Assembly: GCA_017998585.1 (NCBI GenBank)
Contig: JAGOCT010000113.1
Location: 1-6,216 of the forward strand
Source: Candidatus Cloacimonadota bacterium
GTDB lineage: Bacteria; Cloacimonadota; Cloacimonadia; Cloacimonadales; WRIO01
DNA length: 6,216 bases
Direction: 5' to 3'
Part shown: piece after piece, positions 5,501-6,216 of the stretch
Layout: every line of letters begins with the position of its first letter
Numbering within the stretch: the first letter of the stretch is position 1
Made by a program: the position numbers and the translations under genes
Notes under the pieces: generated by a model
What the model saw: only the letters and a program-made list of their open reading frames with translations
Database searches by the model: none
What the model was told of the DNA's origin: nothing

Positions 5501-6216
5501 AAGACTTAATAGTTCTTCTTTAGAATAGCCCAACAATTGGCACAAATGATCATTTATACTTAAAAATCGACCATTTAAATCGGAGTAGCAAATACCAACA
5601 GCGGATTGCTCAAAAATACTTCTGAAACGTTCTTCGCTTGATTTGAGAGCAGAAAGCGATTCTAAACGTTCTGTAATATCTCTTGCTAAACTGAGAATAG
5701 CGTCAGAATTATTATATTTGATCAATCTGGCATGGACTTCTACAGGCACAGTTAATCCATTTTTTTTACGATGAGTACCTTCAAACAAAATTTCCTTCTG
5801 TTTCCGGAGTTGATTAACAGCCTCTTGAAAAAATTGACTATCAGTATAAGCATCCAATTGATTCACATACATTTCAGAAAATTCTTCCTTACTGTAGCCC
5901 AAAACTTCACAGGCACTGTTGTTCACGTCTAATACTTTTCCTTTCAAATCCAGAATATAAACTGGATCAATGATAATATCAAATAAGTACTTTAATCTTG
6001 ATTCACTTTCTGAAAGACGAGAGTTACTTAGTTTTCTTTCGATTGTCTTGGATGTAATTCTTGCAACTGTTTCAACCAGTCCATTTTCCTCTTTCAAAAA
6101 GGGGTGCTTATCAATAGAATCTTGTTCAATTGTATAATTGACACAGATTTCTCCAATTTTGTGATGATTTATCAGCATGTCATGTTTTATTTGCCAGGGA
6201 CTATGATAGTAATTCT
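2504..6216 (-). CDS. Hybrid sensor histidine kinase (4 PAS, HisKA, HATPase, pseudo-REC, REC, Hpt), 5' partial
   Basis: The frame ends at TAA 2506-2504 and is open to the right edge. Twelve codons before Met 6178 continue the same domain (SPWQIKHD, then the Met), so that Met is internal. Numbering from it: end of a sensory module with GEICVNY and HPFLKEE (1-50); PAS1 58-172; PAS2 182-299; PAS3 308-435; PAS4 443-565 with Cys493, Cys504 and Cys507; HisKA with phospho-His587 in SHEIRTPLNG; HATPase with Asn704, DTGIGIS (737-743) and GGSGLGLA (766-773); a receiver-like domain 820-945 with Asn880 at the phospho-Asp position; an intact receiver 973-1092 (Glu979, Asp980, Asp1025, Thr1057, Lys1079); and Hpt 1112-1215 with His1165 in HKMKGSA. 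No membrane helix is visible, so the visible part is cytosolic. The expected relay is ATP to His587, Asp1025, His1165, then an unseen regulator. It is a BarA/TorS-like architecture; the stimulus is unknown. It runs 119 bp upstream of the synthetase with no obvious terminator between. Confidence 0.95.
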   Translation of the reverse strand, partial: NYYHSPWQIKHDMLINHHKIGEICVNYTIEQDSIDKHPFLKEENGLVETVARITSKTIERKLSNSRLSESESRLKYLFDIIIDPVYILDLKGKVLDVNNSACEVLGYSKEEFSEMYVNQLDAYTDSQFFQEAVNQLRKQKEILFEGTHRKKNGLTVPVEVHARLIKYNNSDAILSLARDITERLESLSALKSSEERFRSIFEQSAVGICYSDLNGRFLSINDHLCQLLGYSKEELLSLDWISITHPEDIQKDMDYVNQLLNHELSSYSIEKRYIQKNGRTIWINLTVSILYDSKKQASSFIGIIKDISEQKYFEIELARNEEKYRTLYEMMGQGVVYQDQEGKIISANPAAMQILGLTENEIMGRTSIDPRWRAIREDGVDFDGLSHPSMMALKSGSPCYNVGMGVYNPRKDSFSWLLVNAIPQFRDESSKPYQVFTTFTDISDLKQAENKIKDSKRLLQSIVDTLPGTLNVIDKDCNIIALNNAEFRLKLTQYKNPSELIGKKCHQVFMNRDKPCPWCKVNDVFKTGQSFIETTHPDDPREKATGVALQIFISPIFDSNNQVIAVVEYGMDITSLRNAKIEAEKANKAKSEFLANMSHEIRTPLNGIIGFTDLLQDTKLSHVQKEYLKNASLSAHSLLEIINDILDFSKIEAGKLEIEEIKTDLYDLVYNIVDILKHNIFKKKLDFILNIHPNVPRYMIADGLRIKQILINLISNAGKFTSQGEVELSVEFHQGVENKQGYFTFSVRDTGIGISEEQQKKLFKAFSQADASTTRRFGGSGLGLAISGLLAEKMGSRILLESTPDYGSRFYFTIEKEFEHAHHYLPGQISMFKNVLVLDSSEKSNQIIKNRLEEWHIKTFTFTTETDCISFITHQANPEVDHFIKIDLFIINPDLHYVKKFNLIEKINQIYQNHQPVILLLITSNDEISQLKISNSLPINFIHKPVKCQDLYETLYAIAHPGFLPDNKQLRSEKITELNVYHGNVRILIAEDVEINVKLIKALIVRIFPHAVIEVAENGLVAIELYKKFNPDLIFMDIQMPKADGYTASKMIREYEKETGKESVIIALTAGAIKGEKEKCLQAGMNDYISKPIVPHVLINTLNQYFNASVITSDHQTNETKPPVHFDSIALKEILDGDMLTFKELIEIALNQLPDELILIKKALADDALIEYFSLIHKMKGSARSLNCPILAELLQEIDKKKTGDFSKEVHQEMINKLDYEIATVIEEMKVLYTEL

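Noticed and set aside
5480..5930. Repeated LGYSKEE peptide in PAS1 and PAS2 as a recent DNA duplication
   Set aside because: The peptide is a common PAS consensus, and the surrounding protein and nucleotide sequences differ widely.
1..6216. CRISPR array, tRNA, rRNA, insertion sequence or riboswitch
   Set aside because: I saw no regularly spaced repeats, cloverleaf-like segment, transposase motif or structured leader; nearly the whole window is coding.

Overview
The window is an AT-rich bacterial segment (roughly 35% GC by eye) with standard genetic code usage; TAA, TAG and TGA all act as stops. It holds three protein genes, two of them cut by the window edges. Gene content (a TPR tail resembling those of large signalling proteins, a long-chain acyl-CoA synthetase of the FadD15/AMP-forming type, and a soluble multi-PAS hybrid kinase) suggests a free-living, low-GC, Gram-negative-like bacterium, perhaps an uncultured anaerobe of a Cloacimonadota, Bacteroidota or Spirochaetota type. 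That placement is a low-confidence inference; nothing here fixes the taxon.

Layout. (1) Positions 3-617, plus strand: the C-terminal 204 codons of a tetratricopeptide-repeat protein whose start lies left of the window. (2) 618-673: a short convergent gap with two imperfect inverted repeats. (3) 674-2384, minus strand: a 569-residue-equivalent acyl-CoA synthetase / AMP-binding enzyme. It is split into two overlapping reading frames by one extra base in a run of eight A (T on the coding strand) at 1376-1383; removing one base restores a textbook protein. (4) 2385-2503: a 119-bp intergenic region with a good sigma70-like promoter (TTGACT, 17 bp, TATTAT) almost touching the synthetase ATG, a 13-bp palindrome upstream of it, and a GGAGG inside the first codons that would serve a TTG start four codons downstream. 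(5) 2504-6216, minus strand: a large hybrid sensor histidine kinase, open to the right edge. The visible order is the end of a sensory module, four PAS domains, HisKA, HATPase, a degenerate receiver, an intact receiver and an Hpt domain.

How they fit together. The kinase contains a full internal phosphorelay (His587 to Asp1025 to His1165, numbered from the Met codon at 6178) and appears soluble in the visible part. Its final output regulator is not in the window. It lies upstream of, and in the same direction as, the synthetase, but the synthetase seems to have its own promoter, so a functional link is only a possibility. The TPR gene converges on the synthetase and is a separate transcription unit.

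I see no RNA genes, CRISPR arrays, insertion sequences or phage genes. I do not see strong evidence of a new system. The most noteworthy points are the homopolymer frameshift, the pseudo-receiver, the cysteine-bearing PAS domain, and the arrangement of promoter and start codon of the synthetase.
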